Assembly (NCBI GenBank): GCA_022713905.1
Contig: JAIHTM010000005.1
Coordinates: forward strand, 1-31,647
Length of the DNA: 31,647 nt
Direction of reading: 5' to 3'
DNA from: Collinsella sp.
Lineage (GTDB): Bacteria; Actinomycetota; Coriobacteriia; Coriobacteriales; Coriobacteriaceae
Part shown: positions 1-7,617 of the stretch, one piece after another
Position numbering within the stretch: the first letter of the stretch is position 1
How the letters are laid out: each line of letters begins with the position of its first letter
Notes under the pieces: generated by a model
Told to the model about the DNA's origin: nothing
What the model saw: the letters and a program-made list of their open reading frames with translations, nothing else
The model's database searches: none
Translations under genes and position numbers: made by a program

Positions 1-61
1 GACTGTTCCTTTGCCGCATTTGATGTCAAAACCATTTTGTCAAGGACTAGAGAGTTTGAAA
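1..61. other. Intergenic edge, no gene seen
   Basis: No open frame with a ribosome binding site is visible in this short AT-richer stretch left of the REP-like hairpin. A TTGACA hexamer is present on the minus strand but I see no matching -10 box. Confidence 0.4.
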
Positions 62-96
62 GTCTACCATTTCTACCCCGTCCCCTAATGGCAGGT
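62..96 (-). repeat. REP-like hairpin A, GGGAC(A/G)GG family
   Basis: On the minus strand this reads CCTGCCATTAGGGGACGGG, then a second arm ending in AATGGTAGAC. The arms (62-71 and 87-96) pair at seven of ten positions by Watson-Crick rules and the differences are transitions. The left part closely resembles the element at 10973-11007 (CCTGCCAAAAAGGGACAGG). It abuts the stop codon of the methyltransferase gene at 99-101 and may also act as its transcription end. Assignment to the family rests on this resemblance, so it is the weakest of three members. Confidence 0.45.
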
Positions 97-98
97 TT

Positions 99-698
99 TT
101 ACATGCCGGCAAAGTTCGTCTGGCGCAGGGCTTCGTAGAGGACGATGGTGGCGCTGTTGGAGAGGTTGAGTGCGCTGATGCGGTAGTCGTCCGGGTTGAC
201 GAAGTTGCCGCAGATGTCTTGTTGAAGGATGGCCTCGTGGCCGTCCTCGGTATGCCCCAGCGATTCCTCGTGAGCTTCCCAAGCCTCGGCGTTATCGAGC
301 GAGTCGCAATCGCGCAGCATCGGGATGCGCTCGCAGCGCGCGGGCGCCGCGGCGAGCAGTGGCTCGGGAATGCCCGAGCTCTCGCTGCCAAAGACCAAGT
401 AGTCGCCATCGCGGTAGGTACTCTGCGCATAGGTGCGGCGTGCCTTTTTGGTCAGCAGATGCAGGCGACCATCGGCAGGGGAGAGGCCGTTGCGCGCAAG
501 AAAATCCTCCCAGCCAGCATAGGTCGTCACGTCCAAGTTTTGCCAGTAGCCCAGGCCGGCGCGGCGTACCGTCTTGTCGTCGAGCGAAAAGCCCAACGGC
601 TCCACCAGATGCAGGCGGGCGCCGGTGACAACGCAGGTACGGCCGATATTGCCCGTATTGGCCGGAATCTCGGGCGCATACAGCACGATGTTGAACAT
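99..698 (-). CDS. trmL: tRNA (cytidine/uridine-2'-O)-methyltransferase, TrmL-like (SpoU/SPOUT family)
   Basis: 199 residues. Family members methylate the 2'-O of nucleotide 34 in the anticodon wobble position of leucine tRNAs, using S-adenosylmethionine bound in a trefoil knot. The three SpoU motifs are present: motif 1 around EIPANTGNIGRT (residues 10-21), motif 2 FGSESSGIP (103-111) and motif 3 ALNLSNSATIVLYEALRQ (176-193). I chose ATG at 698 because AAGGAG lies just upstream; an open extension to 746 runs into a REP-like hairpin and has no binding site. The protein is about 40 residues longer than E. coli TrmL because of an acidic, His-containing insertion (about 131-174) between motifs 2 and 3, where the catalytic knot is normally compact. 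Hairpin elements lie on both sides of the gene. Family assignment is firm; the exact tRNA target is inferred. Confidence 0.88.
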   Translation of the reverse strand: MFNIVLYAPEIPANTGNIGRTCVVTGARLHLVEPLGFSLDDKTVRRAGLGYWQNLDVTTYAGWEDFLARNGLSPADGRLHLLTKKARRTYAQSTYRDGDYLVFGSESSGIPEPLLAAAPARCERIPMLRDCDSLDNAEAWEAHEESLGHTEDGHEAILQQDICGNFVNPDDYRISALNLSNSATIVLYEALRQTNFAGM

Positions 699-721
699 GA
701 ATCTCCTTGGCTCAGAACGAA

Positions 722-760
722 AAACCACCACGAAGGGGACAGGCACCTTCGTGGTGGTTT
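722..760. repeat. REP-like hairpin B, perfect 15-bp arms, GGGACAGG core
   Basis: Arms AAACCACCACGAAGG (722-736) and its exact reverse complement (746-760) enclose the loop GGACAGGCA. The core GGGGACAGG is shared with the elements at 62-96 and 10973-11007. It sits between the GTPase stop (802) and the methyltransferase start (698), both read on the minus strand, so it could act as a terminator or processing site. Elements of this form resemble REP sequences mobilised by RAYT transposases; no such transposase is in the window. Confidence 0.75.
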
Positions 761-801
761 GGCGGTTACGTAGCGGGCGGAAGGGTCCGCCTCGATAAAA
801 C

Positions 802-1932
802 CTAGGCGCGGTGCCAGTCGGTCAGGCAGGCATCGAGGGCGGCGATGAGTGCGTCCTTGTCCATGTGACGGCCGATGATGCACAGGCTCGTCATGCGGTC
901 GCCCGTCTCGTCGTCCCAAATCTGCATGATCTCGGGGTTCTCGTCGATGATCTTCTGCTTCTCGCCCTCGGGCGCAGAATCGACAAACAGACCGTTCTCC
1001 ATCAGGCGCATCTGGTGGCCGGCCTGCTCAAACATGTAGCACATATCCGGATCGCCGGTCTGCCACAGCGGGCCCTTGACGCGGATGACCTCGTCGGGCC
1101 ACTCCTGCTCAACAAAGTCGGTGAACTTCTGCAGGTCAAACGGCTTGCGGCGCGAGTACACAAAGGTCTCGATGTCGTACTCCAGCACCTCGGGGTCGTC
1201 GTGCTCCTCGGGATGCTCCATGGCCTCGATCCAGGCAGCGGAGTTGTAGGCGCGCATAAAGTCGAAGCGGTCGGTGTCGAGCAGCTCCTCCATGGGGACC
1301 TCGCCGTTTTGGGCCTCGACAATCACGGCGTCCTTCTGCAGGCTGCGCACGATGGCCTTGAGCTCGGCGATCTGCTCGGGCGTCACGGTATCGGTCTTGT
1401 TGAGGATCAGCGTGGAGCAGAATTCGATCTGCTGGATGAGCAGGCTTTCGATGTCGTCCTCGTCGATATCCTCGGCCAGCAGGTCGCGACCGCCGTTGAA
1501 CTCGTCGTACATGCGGGCGCAGTCGACCACGGCCACGATGTTGTCGAGCGCGAGCTTGGGCTCGCCGCCCACCTTGGCCTCGTCGCAGAAGCTCGAGATG
1601 GTGTAGGCGATGGGGATAGGCTCGCAAATGCCCGATGCCTCGATGATGATGTAGTCGAAGTTGCCCGAATCGGCGATGCCCTGCAGCTGGTTGGCCAGGT
1701 CATCCGAAAGCGTGCAGCAGATGCAGCCGTTGGTGAGCGGGATGAGGTCATCGGTCTCGGAAAGGCCGCCGTCGGCGATAAGGCTGGCGTCGACGTTGAT
1801 CTCGCCGATATCGTTGACGATCACGGCGGCGCGGATGCCGCCGTCGTTAGCGAGGATGTGGTTGAGCAGCGTGGTCTTGCCGGCACCGAGGTATCCGGTA
1901 AGCATGATGATCTTCACGGGTTTGTTGGGCAT
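802..1932 (-). CDS. COG0523 family GTP-binding metallochaperone (CobW/YjiA-like)
   Basis: 376 residues. COG0523 proteins are G3E GTPases that deliver metal, usually zinc or cobalt, to client proteins. Visible motifs: Walker A GYLGAGKT (13-20), the family-defining metal site GCICC (69-73), the switch-region sequence IIIEASGICEP (96-106) and NKTD (178-181). A CobW_C domain fills the C-terminal third, preceded by an acidic HPEEHDD segment that could also bind metal. ATG at 1932 follows AAAGGAGGG; an upstream in-frame ATG at 1953 has no such site. A possible minus-strand promoter is TTGTGT (2012-2017) with TATAAG (1988-1993), 18 bp apart. The next gene upstream ends at 2019, so co-transcription is also possible. 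I see no recognisable Zur operator. The metal and client cannot be told from sequence. Confidence 0.88.
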   Translation of the reverse strand: MPNKPVKIIMLTGYLGAGKTTLLNHILANDGGIRAAVIVNDIGEINVDASLIADGGLSETDDLIPLTNGCICCTLSDDLANQLQGIADSGNFDYIIIEASGICEPIPIAYTISSFCDEAKVGGEPKLALDNIVAVVDCARMYDEFNGGRDLLAEDIDEDDIESLLIQQIEFCSTLILNKTDTVTPEQIAELKAIVRSLQKDAVIVEAQNGEVPMEELLDTDRFDFMRAYNSAAWIEAMEHPEEHDDPEVLEYDIETFVYSRRKPFDLQKFTDFVEQEWPDEVIRVKGPLWQTGDPDMCYMFEQAGHQMRLMENGLFVDSAPEGEKQKIIDENPEIMQIWDDETGDRMTSLCIIGRHMDKDALIAALDACLTDWHRA

Positions 1933-2018
1933 GTGCCCTCCTTTGTTAGACATGGCTTACAGTTGAATCTTATGCCAAACGCCTGCTCTTATACCCACGC
2001 GCCGGCAAATAACACAAG

Positions 2019-2360
2019 CTACTCCCAGGCTCCCCATACATCGGGGCAATAACCGACGGTGGCCTTTTTGCCGTTGCGCACAATGGGCTCGGCGAGAACC
2101 TGCTGGTTCTCGAGCAGCTTGTCGAAGCGCTGACTAGGGGTGAGGTGCTGGATGAGTGCGAGCGTTTCCTCGTCCTTGGCTTTGGGGTTGAGCAGCTTGT
2201 CGATGCCGCCGACCGCCTGCATCACGCTCGTGAGCTCGCCTTTGCTCATCTCCTTTTCCTTAAGGTCGATAAACTGCACCTTAATGCGGCGCTCCTTAAA
2301 ATAACGCTGCGCCTTCTTGGTATCGAAGGACTTTTTGGTGCCGAAGATTTGAATATTCAT
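2019..2360 (-). CDS. ArsC/Spx-family thioredoxin-fold protein lacking the N-terminal cysteine
   Basis: 113 residues, the usual length for ArsC/YffB/Spx relatives. The N-terminus MNIQIFGTKKSFDTKKA aligns with the family pattern YGxxNCDTxKKA, but the catalytic cysteine position holds serine (FGTKKSFD). The only cysteine is near the C-terminus in GYCPDVW. It is therefore unlikely to be a glutaredoxin-coupled arsenate reductase of the classical kind; a regulatory (Spx-like) or unknown role is more plausible. No arsenic genes are nearby. The start at 2360 is the only good one, yet its leader has no strong Shine-Dalgarno sequence, only GGCGG inside a stable hairpin (2369-2390). Family assignment is good, function unknown. 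Confidence 0.8.
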   Translation of the reverse strand: MNIQIFGTKKSFDTKKAQRYFKERRIKVQFIDLKEKEMSKGELTSVMQAVGGIDKLLNPKAKDEETLALIQHLTPSQRFDKLLENQQVLAEPIVRNGKKATVGYCPDVWGAWE

Positions 2361-2368
2361 TTATTGTT

Positions 2369-2390
2369 CCGCCGTTCTAACGAACGGCGG
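2369..2390 (-). promoter_or_regulatory. Hairpin immediately upstream of the ArsC-like start
   Basis: A perfect 9-bp stem, CCGCCGTTC / GAACGGCGG, with a 4-nt loop ends eight nucleotides before the ATG at 2360. In the minus-strand transcript the 3' arm contains the only Shine-Dalgarno-like sequence (GGCGG), so it would be paired. There is no T-run after the stem, which argues against a terminator. Confidence 0.5.
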
Positions 2391-2451
2391 TCACCTCGAC
2401 GCTGCAAAGCCATCTGATGGGCAATCTGCCTTTCAATCGTCGGGCGCGGGC

Positions 2452-2504
2452 AAAAGCCCAGTGCCCTCCTCTTTCAAGGCACCTTGCCTCATCAGCTGGC
2501 TTTT
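2452..2504 (-). terminator. Possible terminator of the flavoprotein gene
   Basis: On the minus strand AAAAGCCAG and CTGGGCTTTTG form outer arms around an inner GGTGCC/GGGCAC pairing, ending in a short T-run. It lies about 40 bp after the stop codon of the flavoprotein gene. The stem is imperfect. Confidence 0.4.
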
Positions 2505-2544
2505 CGCTGACATTGATAGGACATCGAGGTTACCGCCGCTGGAC

Positions 2545-3168
2545 TTATCGAATGAAGTTGGTCGTTGCGCGATCTGCCTCGGGTGCGTTGATACCGGCGG
2601 CCTGTCCTGCCTCGATACAGCGCAGGAGCCAGGCCATGTTTTTGCCGATGTTTCGCATGGTGGCAAGGCCCTCGGCATCCCCATCGGCGTCGCCGGGCAC
2701 GCGGCCAAACACGTTGTTCCAGTAGGTGGAGGCAACTACGGGCATTTGCTTAATGGTGAAGTACTTGTTGAGCACATCGAAGGTGGTCGAGGTGCCGCCG
2801 CGACGGGCGACGGCGACCGCGGCGCCGGGTTTGTGCTCAAAGGCATGCCCGCCTGCATAGAAGGCGCGATCGAGGGCCGAAAGGATGCGTCCGCTGGGGT
2901 GCGCATAGTAGACGGGTGAGCCAAAGACAAAACCATCTGCCTGCTCGGCGGCAGCGATGAGCTCGTTCACCACGTCGTCGTCAAAGGTGCAGCGACCGCC
3001 AAGCTTGCCGCACAGGCCACAACCGATGCAATCGCGAATGGGCTTGGCGCCCAGCTGAAACACCTCGGTATCAATGCCTTCTGCATTAAGTTGCTCGGCG
3101 ACCTCGGCGAGTGCGCGGGCGGTGTTGCCGTTTGCCTTGGGACTGCCATTGACCAAAAGAACCTTCAT
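2545..3168 (-). CDS. Flavodoxin-fold NAD(P)H-dependent reductase, iron-sulfur flavoprotein (Isf) type
   Basis: 207 residues. The N-terminus MKVLLVNGSPKANGNT is the FMN-binding loop of the NADPH-dependent FMN reductase / Isf family. A compact cysteine motif, Cys47-x2-Cys50-x2-Cys53-x6-Cys60, matches the CX2CX2CX4-7C pattern that holds a [4Fe-4S] cluster in Isf proteins. The segment FGSPVYYAHPSG (about 123-134) is the second FMN phosphate/flavin contact typical of the family. Such proteins shuttle electrons from ferredoxin or NAD(P)H to small acceptors in anaerobes. The start is ATG at 3168, six nucleotides after AGGGAG; the adjoining GTG at 3171 is too close to it. No operon partner is evident: the genes on either side are separated by hairpins or long gaps. 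The physiological acceptor is unknown. Confidence 0.82.
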   Translation of the reverse strand: MKVLLVNGSPKANGNTARALAEVAEQLNAEGIDTEVFQLGAKPIRDCIGCGLCGKLGGRCTFDDDVVNELIAAAEQADGFVFGSPVYYAHPSGRILSALDRAFYAGGHAFEHKPGAAVAVARRGGTSTTFDVLNKYFTIKQMPVVASTYWNNVFGRVPGDADGDAEGLATMRNIGKNMAWLLRCIEAGQAAGINAPEADRATTNFIR

Positions 3169-3242
3169 CACAAACTCCCTCTGCTTTTGGTGACTTCTGC
3201 AGAGGATTATCGCACGATGGGGGAGGCGGTGCGGGCGCGGTG

Positions 3243-4772
3243 CTAATCCAGTTTGGTACCTGGCACCTGCACGGCTTTCCCGAGCAACGCTTTAAGCTCG
3301 TTCAAAATGGAAACAGGCTGACGGTCGACGCCGTCCAGATGGAGCGTGGCCACGCGAATGGGCGGCTGATATTCAAGCGAGCCGATGAGCACGGGAGAAC
3401 CCAGGAACCGTTCGATGTCGCTTGCGATCTCATCGATTGCCTCGGGGCCGAGCTCATCGAAGAGTGCCACGAATGTCGGCCCCGTCGAGCGGAACAGGCG
3501 GCCCTTGCCGCGCGAACAATCCATGAGGCAGGCGGCGCTTTCGGCGAGCACGCGGTCGCCTGCATCGAATCCAAAGCGGGCATTGACCTCGGCGATATCG
3601 TCGACCTTAATGGCAATAAAGCCTGCCTCGTGCGGCACGCGGCGCATCTCTCCAATAGCGTTGACCAGCGCGTGGACATCGCCCAGGCCCGTTACCGAGT
3701 CGGTCGTATCCGCTAGGCTTCGGTTGACGATAATGCCCACATACATGCTGGGCTCGGTATCGGTGCCGTCCAAGCGGTAGCCCGTGCAGTCGCAAAGCGC
3801 GTATTTTCCGGTGGCATCCATTACGCGATACTGCATGTAGTGGAAGTGCCACGTGCCGTTTATCACCATGTCGAGCTCGGCGCGTACGTTGTCGCGGTCC
3901 TCGGGATGAACGCGGGCGAGCCACATGTCGAGTGAGTTAAAAGGGTGCTGGGAAGGCAGGTCAAAATCGCGCACGGCGTTAACCGACCATTGCGATTCTC
4001 CAGTATCGAGGTTAAGGATGAACGGATAGCGCGTCTCGGAGCTCATGGAGATCGCTTGGAACACCCGGTCGTTGCAGGGAAGCTGATCGACGATTGGGCG
4101 TTGCGGCGCGTCATTGTTTTCCGGTTGCTGTACACGATGCATAAGCTTATAGCGATACATCTTGCGATCGGCGTCCATCGTCATCTGGCGACGCGTGTCG
4201 CCGGCAAGTGGATCGACGCGCGAGCAGCCAAAGCTAAAGCTGGCGATCATGGGCGCCTTGCCATCTGAGCTCGCCTCGATCAGCCCGGCACGTACCTGCT
4301 CCAAGCGCTGCTCGAGTTCAGTCTCGTTTGCGGAGAGCGAGATAAGCACAAACTCGTCTCCACCGATACGGAACAGCATCTCATCGTGCTCCATGGTTTC
4401 GGAGAGCGTGCGGCAGATGCTCAGAATATAGCGATTGCCTTCGGCGTGGCCAAACCTATCATTGCAATGCTTGAGATGGTCGATGTCAATATAGGCGCAG
4501 GTGAAGGGGTCGCCTTTGCGCCAGAGCTGCTCGACGTGACGGTCGAGTCCGCTGCGGTTGCCCAAGTTGGTGAGCGGATCGATATAGGCGTTGCGCTCAA
4601 GCAGCCGGCGCTCTTGTTGCAGGATGGCATGCGTCTTTTGCAGTTGCTCACCAACGGCGTGTAGCTCAGCAGGCAGCGCGGCAACATCGAGTTCGGCGGT
4701 CGAGATGCCATTCGCAAGTCGTTGGAGATAGGCAATAATCAATTGCTCACCCAGGCGATATGACTCGTTCAT
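3243..4772 (-). CDS. Diguanylate cyclase-like protein: GGDEF - PAS - degenerate GGDEF
   Basis: 509 residues, no membrane segment seen, so probably cytosolic. A helical N-terminus (1-62) leads into a complete GGDEF domain with the signature GGDEF at 137-141, expected to condense two GTP into cyclic di-GMP. I do not see an RxxD inhibitory site before it (EHDE instead). A PAS_3-type domain follows (about 235-350, with VHPEDRD and a beta-rich YMQYRVMDATGKYALCD segment), then a second GGDEF fold starting at DSVTGLGD, whose signature is replaced by GPTFV, so it is probably a non-catalytic sensor or GTP-binding module. ATG at 4772 follows AGGAGG by nine nucleotides. The same three-domain block opens the neighbouring larger gene, so the two arose by duplication. 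A 13-bp hairpin lies between them. The PAS ligand is unknown. Confidence 0.87.
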   Translation of the reverse strand: MNESYRLGEQLIIAYLQRLANGISTAELDVAALPAELHAVGEQLQKTHAILQQERRLLERNAYIDPLTNLGNRSGLDRHVEQLWRKGDPFTCAYIDIDHLKHCNDRFGHAEGNRYILSICRTLSETMEHDEMLFRIGGDEFVLISLSANETELEQRLEQVRAGLIEASSDGKAPMIASFSFGCSRVDPLAGDTRRQMTMDADRKMYRYKLMHRVQQPENNDAPQRPIVDQLPCNDRVFQAISMSSETRYPFILNLDTGESQWSVNAVRDFDLPSQHPFNSLDMWLARVHPEDRDNVRAELDMVINGTWHFHYMQYRVMDATGKYALCDCTGYRLDGTDTEPSMYVGIIVNRSLADTTDSVTGLGDVHALVNAIGEMRRVPHEAGFIAIKVDDIAEVNARFGFDAGDRVLAESAACLMDCSRGKGRLFRSTGPTFVALFDELGPEAIDEIASDIERFLGSPVLIGSLEYQPPIRVATLHLDGVDRQPVSILNELKALLGKAVQVPGTKLD

Positions 4773-4810
4773 GATGGATAACCTCCTTGGGCGGAACAAT
4801 GGTTTGTATC

Positions 4811-4841
4811 ATATCCCCAATTCGGTTTGAATTGGGGATAT
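4811..4841. promoter_or_regulatory. Perfect 13-bp inverted repeat between the two GGDEF genes
   Basis: ATATCCCCAATTC and GAATTGGGGATAT surround a 5-nt loop. It lies 39 bp upstream of the smaller gene's start codon and 59 bp beyond the larger gene's stop codon. A T-run is lacking on the minus strand, so it may be an operator or an RNA hairpin in the leader as well as a terminator. Confidence 0.55.
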
Positions 4842-4899
4842 AAGTCAGCTAATGGAGGCAAATTCCCCCTTCGGCGGTGGCGTTTTGCGCGCGAGCGTA

Positions 4900-7617
4900 T
4901 CAGTTGTTATTGCCACCATCGAGCAATGCCTCAAAATCCTTCGCCGGCATGGGGCGGTAGTAGAGGAAGCCCTGAGCGTAGCGGGCGCCCATTTGTCGTA
5001 GCATGTTCGCCTGTTCATTTGTCTCGACGCCTTCGACCTCGACGGGCAGATGGAGCGACTGCGCCATTTCGAGCATCGATGAAATGATTTGCGTGCTGCG
5101 GCCTTGATCGCGATCGGTGGGTACAAAGGCGCGGTCGAGCTTGATGACGTCGACGTTGACGTTCTTGAGCATCGCGAGCGTGGACTGACCGGTGCCAAAA
5201 TCGTCCATATAGGTCGAGAAGCCGCGGGTGTGCAGGTCGGCCGTCAGTTTGTCCACGGCCTCGGACTCTCCCGTATAAGCCGTCTCGGTGATCTCGATAC
5301 GCATGAGCTCGGGCGGTAGGTTGTATTGGGCGGCGAGCGCCCCCATATGCTCGGCAACGTCGCAGGCAAGGATATCCACGCGCGACACATTAAGCGAAAC
5401 CGGAACCACACGAAGCCCTCGATCGATGCGCTCGCGCAGCCACGAGGCGACACCCTGCCAAATGTACTTGTCGAGCGTCACCACAAAGCCGCTTTCCTCG
5501 AGTGCGGGGATAAACGTTGCGGGCGAAATGAGAGAGCCGTCCTTGTCAATCCAGCGGGTGAGTGCTTCGGCGCCAATAATCTCACCGGTTTCCATATCGA
5601 CCTGGGGCTGCAAGTGGTAGGTAATACGACCATCTGAGAGCGCGTACTGGAATTCGGTCAGCGTGCGGTGGAACGCGACTTCGCGCTCGTACTCCGCGGG
5701 GCAGAAAATGGCAATGCGCTCCTTAAAGTCGTTTTTTGCGCGCCGATTGGTAAACATGGCCTTCGCCTGCGCATCGATGGTGATCTCCTCATTGGAGTCG
5801 ATGGGGTAAACGCCCATGGACGGCCAAAAACCTACGCCGTCGTTGTGCTTGGCTACAGCCTCGCGCACGCGCGCATAGACACGGTGAACGAAATCGTGCT
5901 CAAAGGGTATGAGCAGACAAAAGTCGTCTTGTCCCCAGTATCCCGCGACACCCATGTTGGCGTTCTCGATATCCTTGAGCACCGTGCCCACATCGGCAAG
6001 CATACGGTCGCCTTCGGCCTGTCCATACCATTCGTTAAATAGGCGCATGTGGCCCATGTCGACGGTGGCGATACACCAAGCGCCGTCGCGCCTTGCCTTG
6101 ATGAAGGCATTGGCACGGCGCATAAACTCGCTGGGGCGGTAGAGGCCTGTGAGCATGTCGAGGTGCTCGGCGACGGCGCCTTTGCGTTCCATCTCGGGTA
6201 TGGGCAGACTGTCGTTGGGAACAAGTCCGCCGGCCGTGCGAAGGCGACGATCGAGTTCGCCCAAAACAGTCGATGCTTGGGAGTCCAGGCGTTCGTAAAA
6301 GGTCGGGACGACAAGACAGACGGGAGCAATGGTGTCGCCTGCGATTTGCACAGGAGCGAAAACGGCCTCTTTAAGGTGGCGGGTCAGTTGCTCGAATGCC
6401 TCGTGGTCCAGGTCATTGCTGAGCACGACGAACTGGACGCTACGTGAACGGTAGACCCTGCTCCTGCCGCGGGTGATCGACAGCATGCGGCCTGCGTATT
6501 CGGCGAGCATGTTGTCGACAGCCTCGGCTCCGTAGAGCTCGTTGAGCTTTGTCGTGCCACGAACGCGCACCGCTATAAGGCCCGTCTCGCAACGGTCGCA
6601 ACGACAGGCGTCGATGGCATTGACCAACATGCGCTGGGTGCCGAGGCCTGTCGCGGCGTCGACGGTTTCGGCAAGTGAGTGGTTGACGAGCTCGCCGACA
6701 TAGAGCGAGGGGACATTTTCGTCGCCGTCGATGCGAAACCCGCGAGCACGGCAGAGGACGTAGTCGCCGACGGCATTGCGCACACGATACTGCATGACGC
6801 GACGGTGCTTGGTGCCGTTATAGACCTGGTCGATGTCGTTGATGTAGGCCTCAAGGTCATCGGGATGCACGCGCGTTTTCCAGTAATCGCGACAGTTGTC
6901 TATGTGCTCCGAGGGAAGGCCAAGATCGCGCAAGGCGCCTTGCGACCAAAGGGTGCGATGTTTGTCCAAGTTCTCGATAAAGAAATAGCGGCCCTCGTTG
7001 AGCATCGAAAAGGCGTCGAAAATACGGTCGCTTATTTCGAAGTCGTCGGCGTGGACTTGCGTGATATTGCGTCGATCAAGGTGCATGGCATGACGTAGCT
7101 TGTAGTCGTACATGCGATGGTCGGCATCGAGCGTCATGCGATTGGGGGCTTCGCCCAGGGCGGGGTCGGCATACGACACTCCATAGCTAAACGAGCGGGG
7201 CATCTCGGAATCGTTGTTTTTGAGTAGGACCGTTCGGCAGTGTTCCAGACGTTCGGCGAGGTCGTCCTCGGTCGCAATCGTAGATAGGATGGCAAACTCG
7301 TCGCCGCCTATGCGAAACGCCGCTTCGTCCACTTTCATATACAGCTTGAGATAGAGGCTTACCTGCAAAATATAGCGGTTGCCCTCGTCATGGCCAAAGA
7401 CGTCGTTGCAGTGCTTGAGATTGTCGATATCGATGTACGCCATGGTAACGGGGGTGTCCTGCTCCCAGAGCTCCTCGAGGGAACGGGCAAAGCCGCCGCG
7501 GTTGCCAAGTCCAGTAAGCTGGTCGGTAAAGGCGGTCCTAATCAGATCATCCTGGCGCTCGAGAAGGTCGCGGACGGTCTTTTCGAGCTTCTCGGTGAAA
7601 TTGCTGACGGTGTCCAT
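4900..7617 (-). CDS. Cyclic-di-GMP turnover protein: GGDEF - PAS - GGDEF* - GGDEF* - EAL
   Basis: 905 residues, no membrane segment visible. Order: GGDEF domain with intact GGDEF at 104-108; PAS_3-like domain (about 205-325, with VHPDDLE); a GGDEF fold with RSVQF in place of the signature; a third GGDEF fold (from LDMLTGLY, about 486) reading GQDDF near 562-566; and an EAL domain (about 649-905). The EAL domain keeps EALTR (684-688), the SLNVS asparagine, EITET, MDDFGTG, KLDR, VEGVET and AQGF, so phosphodiesterase activity is likely. The protein may thus both make and break cyclic di-GMP. I place the start at ATG 7617, parallel to the paralogue, although only a weak AGAAAG precedes it; the frame stays open upstream to a TTG at 7788 but those residues look non-coding (Arg/Pro-rich). 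The start is the least certain part. Confidence 0.87.
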   Translation of the reverse strand: MDTVSNFTEKLEKTVRDLLERQDDLIRTAFTDQLTGLGNRGGFARSLEELWEQDTPVTMAYIDIDNLKHCNDVFGHDEGNRYILQVSLYLKLYMKVDEAAFRIGGDEFAILSTIATEDDLAERLEHCRTVLLKNNDSEMPRSFSYGVSYADPALGEAPNRMTLDADHRMYDYKLRHAMHLDRRNITQVHADDFEISDRIFDAFSMLNEGRYFFIENLDKHRTLWSQGALRDLGLPSEHIDNCRDYWKTRVHPDDLEAYINDIDQVYNGTKHRRVMQYRVRNAVGDYVLCRARGFRIDGDENVPSLYVGELVNHSLAETVDAATGLGTQRMLVNAIDACRCDRCETGLIAVRVRGTTKLNELYGAEAVDNMLAEYAGRMLSITRGRSRVYRSRSVQFVVLSNDLDHEAFEQLTRHLKEAVFAPVQIAGDTIAPVCLVVPTFYERLDSQASTVLGELDRRLRTAGGLVPNDSLPIPEMERKGAVAEHLDMLTGLYRPSEFMRRANAFIKARRDGAWCIATVDMGHMRLFNEWYGQAEGDRMLADVGTVLKDIENANMGVAGYWGQDDFCLLIPFEHDFVHRVYARVREAVAKHNDGVGFWPSMGVYPIDSNEEITIDAQAKAMFTNRRAKNDFKERIAIFCPAEYEREVAFHRTLTEFQYALSDGRITYHLQPQVDMETGEIIGAEALTRWIDKDGSLISPATFIPALEESGFVVTLDKYIWQGVASWLRERIDRGLRVVPVSLNVSRVDILACDVAEHMGALAAQYNLPPELMRIEITETAYTGESEAVDKLTADLHTRGFSTYMDDFGTGQSTLAMLKNVNVDVIKLDRAFVPTDRDQGRSTQIISSMLEMAQSLHLPVEVEGVETNEQANMLRQMGARYAQGFLYYRPMPAKDFEALLDGGNNN

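Noticed and set aside
811..2052. Open frame of 413 codons on the plus strand
   Set aside because: It lies antisense to the COG0523 GTPase, lacks a ribosome binding site and its protein is Val/Leu/Asp/His-rich without any known motif. It is a shadow of GC-rich third positions.
2019..2360. Arsenate reductase
   Set aside because: The catalytic cysteine is missing and no arsenic genes are near, so only the fold family is claimed.
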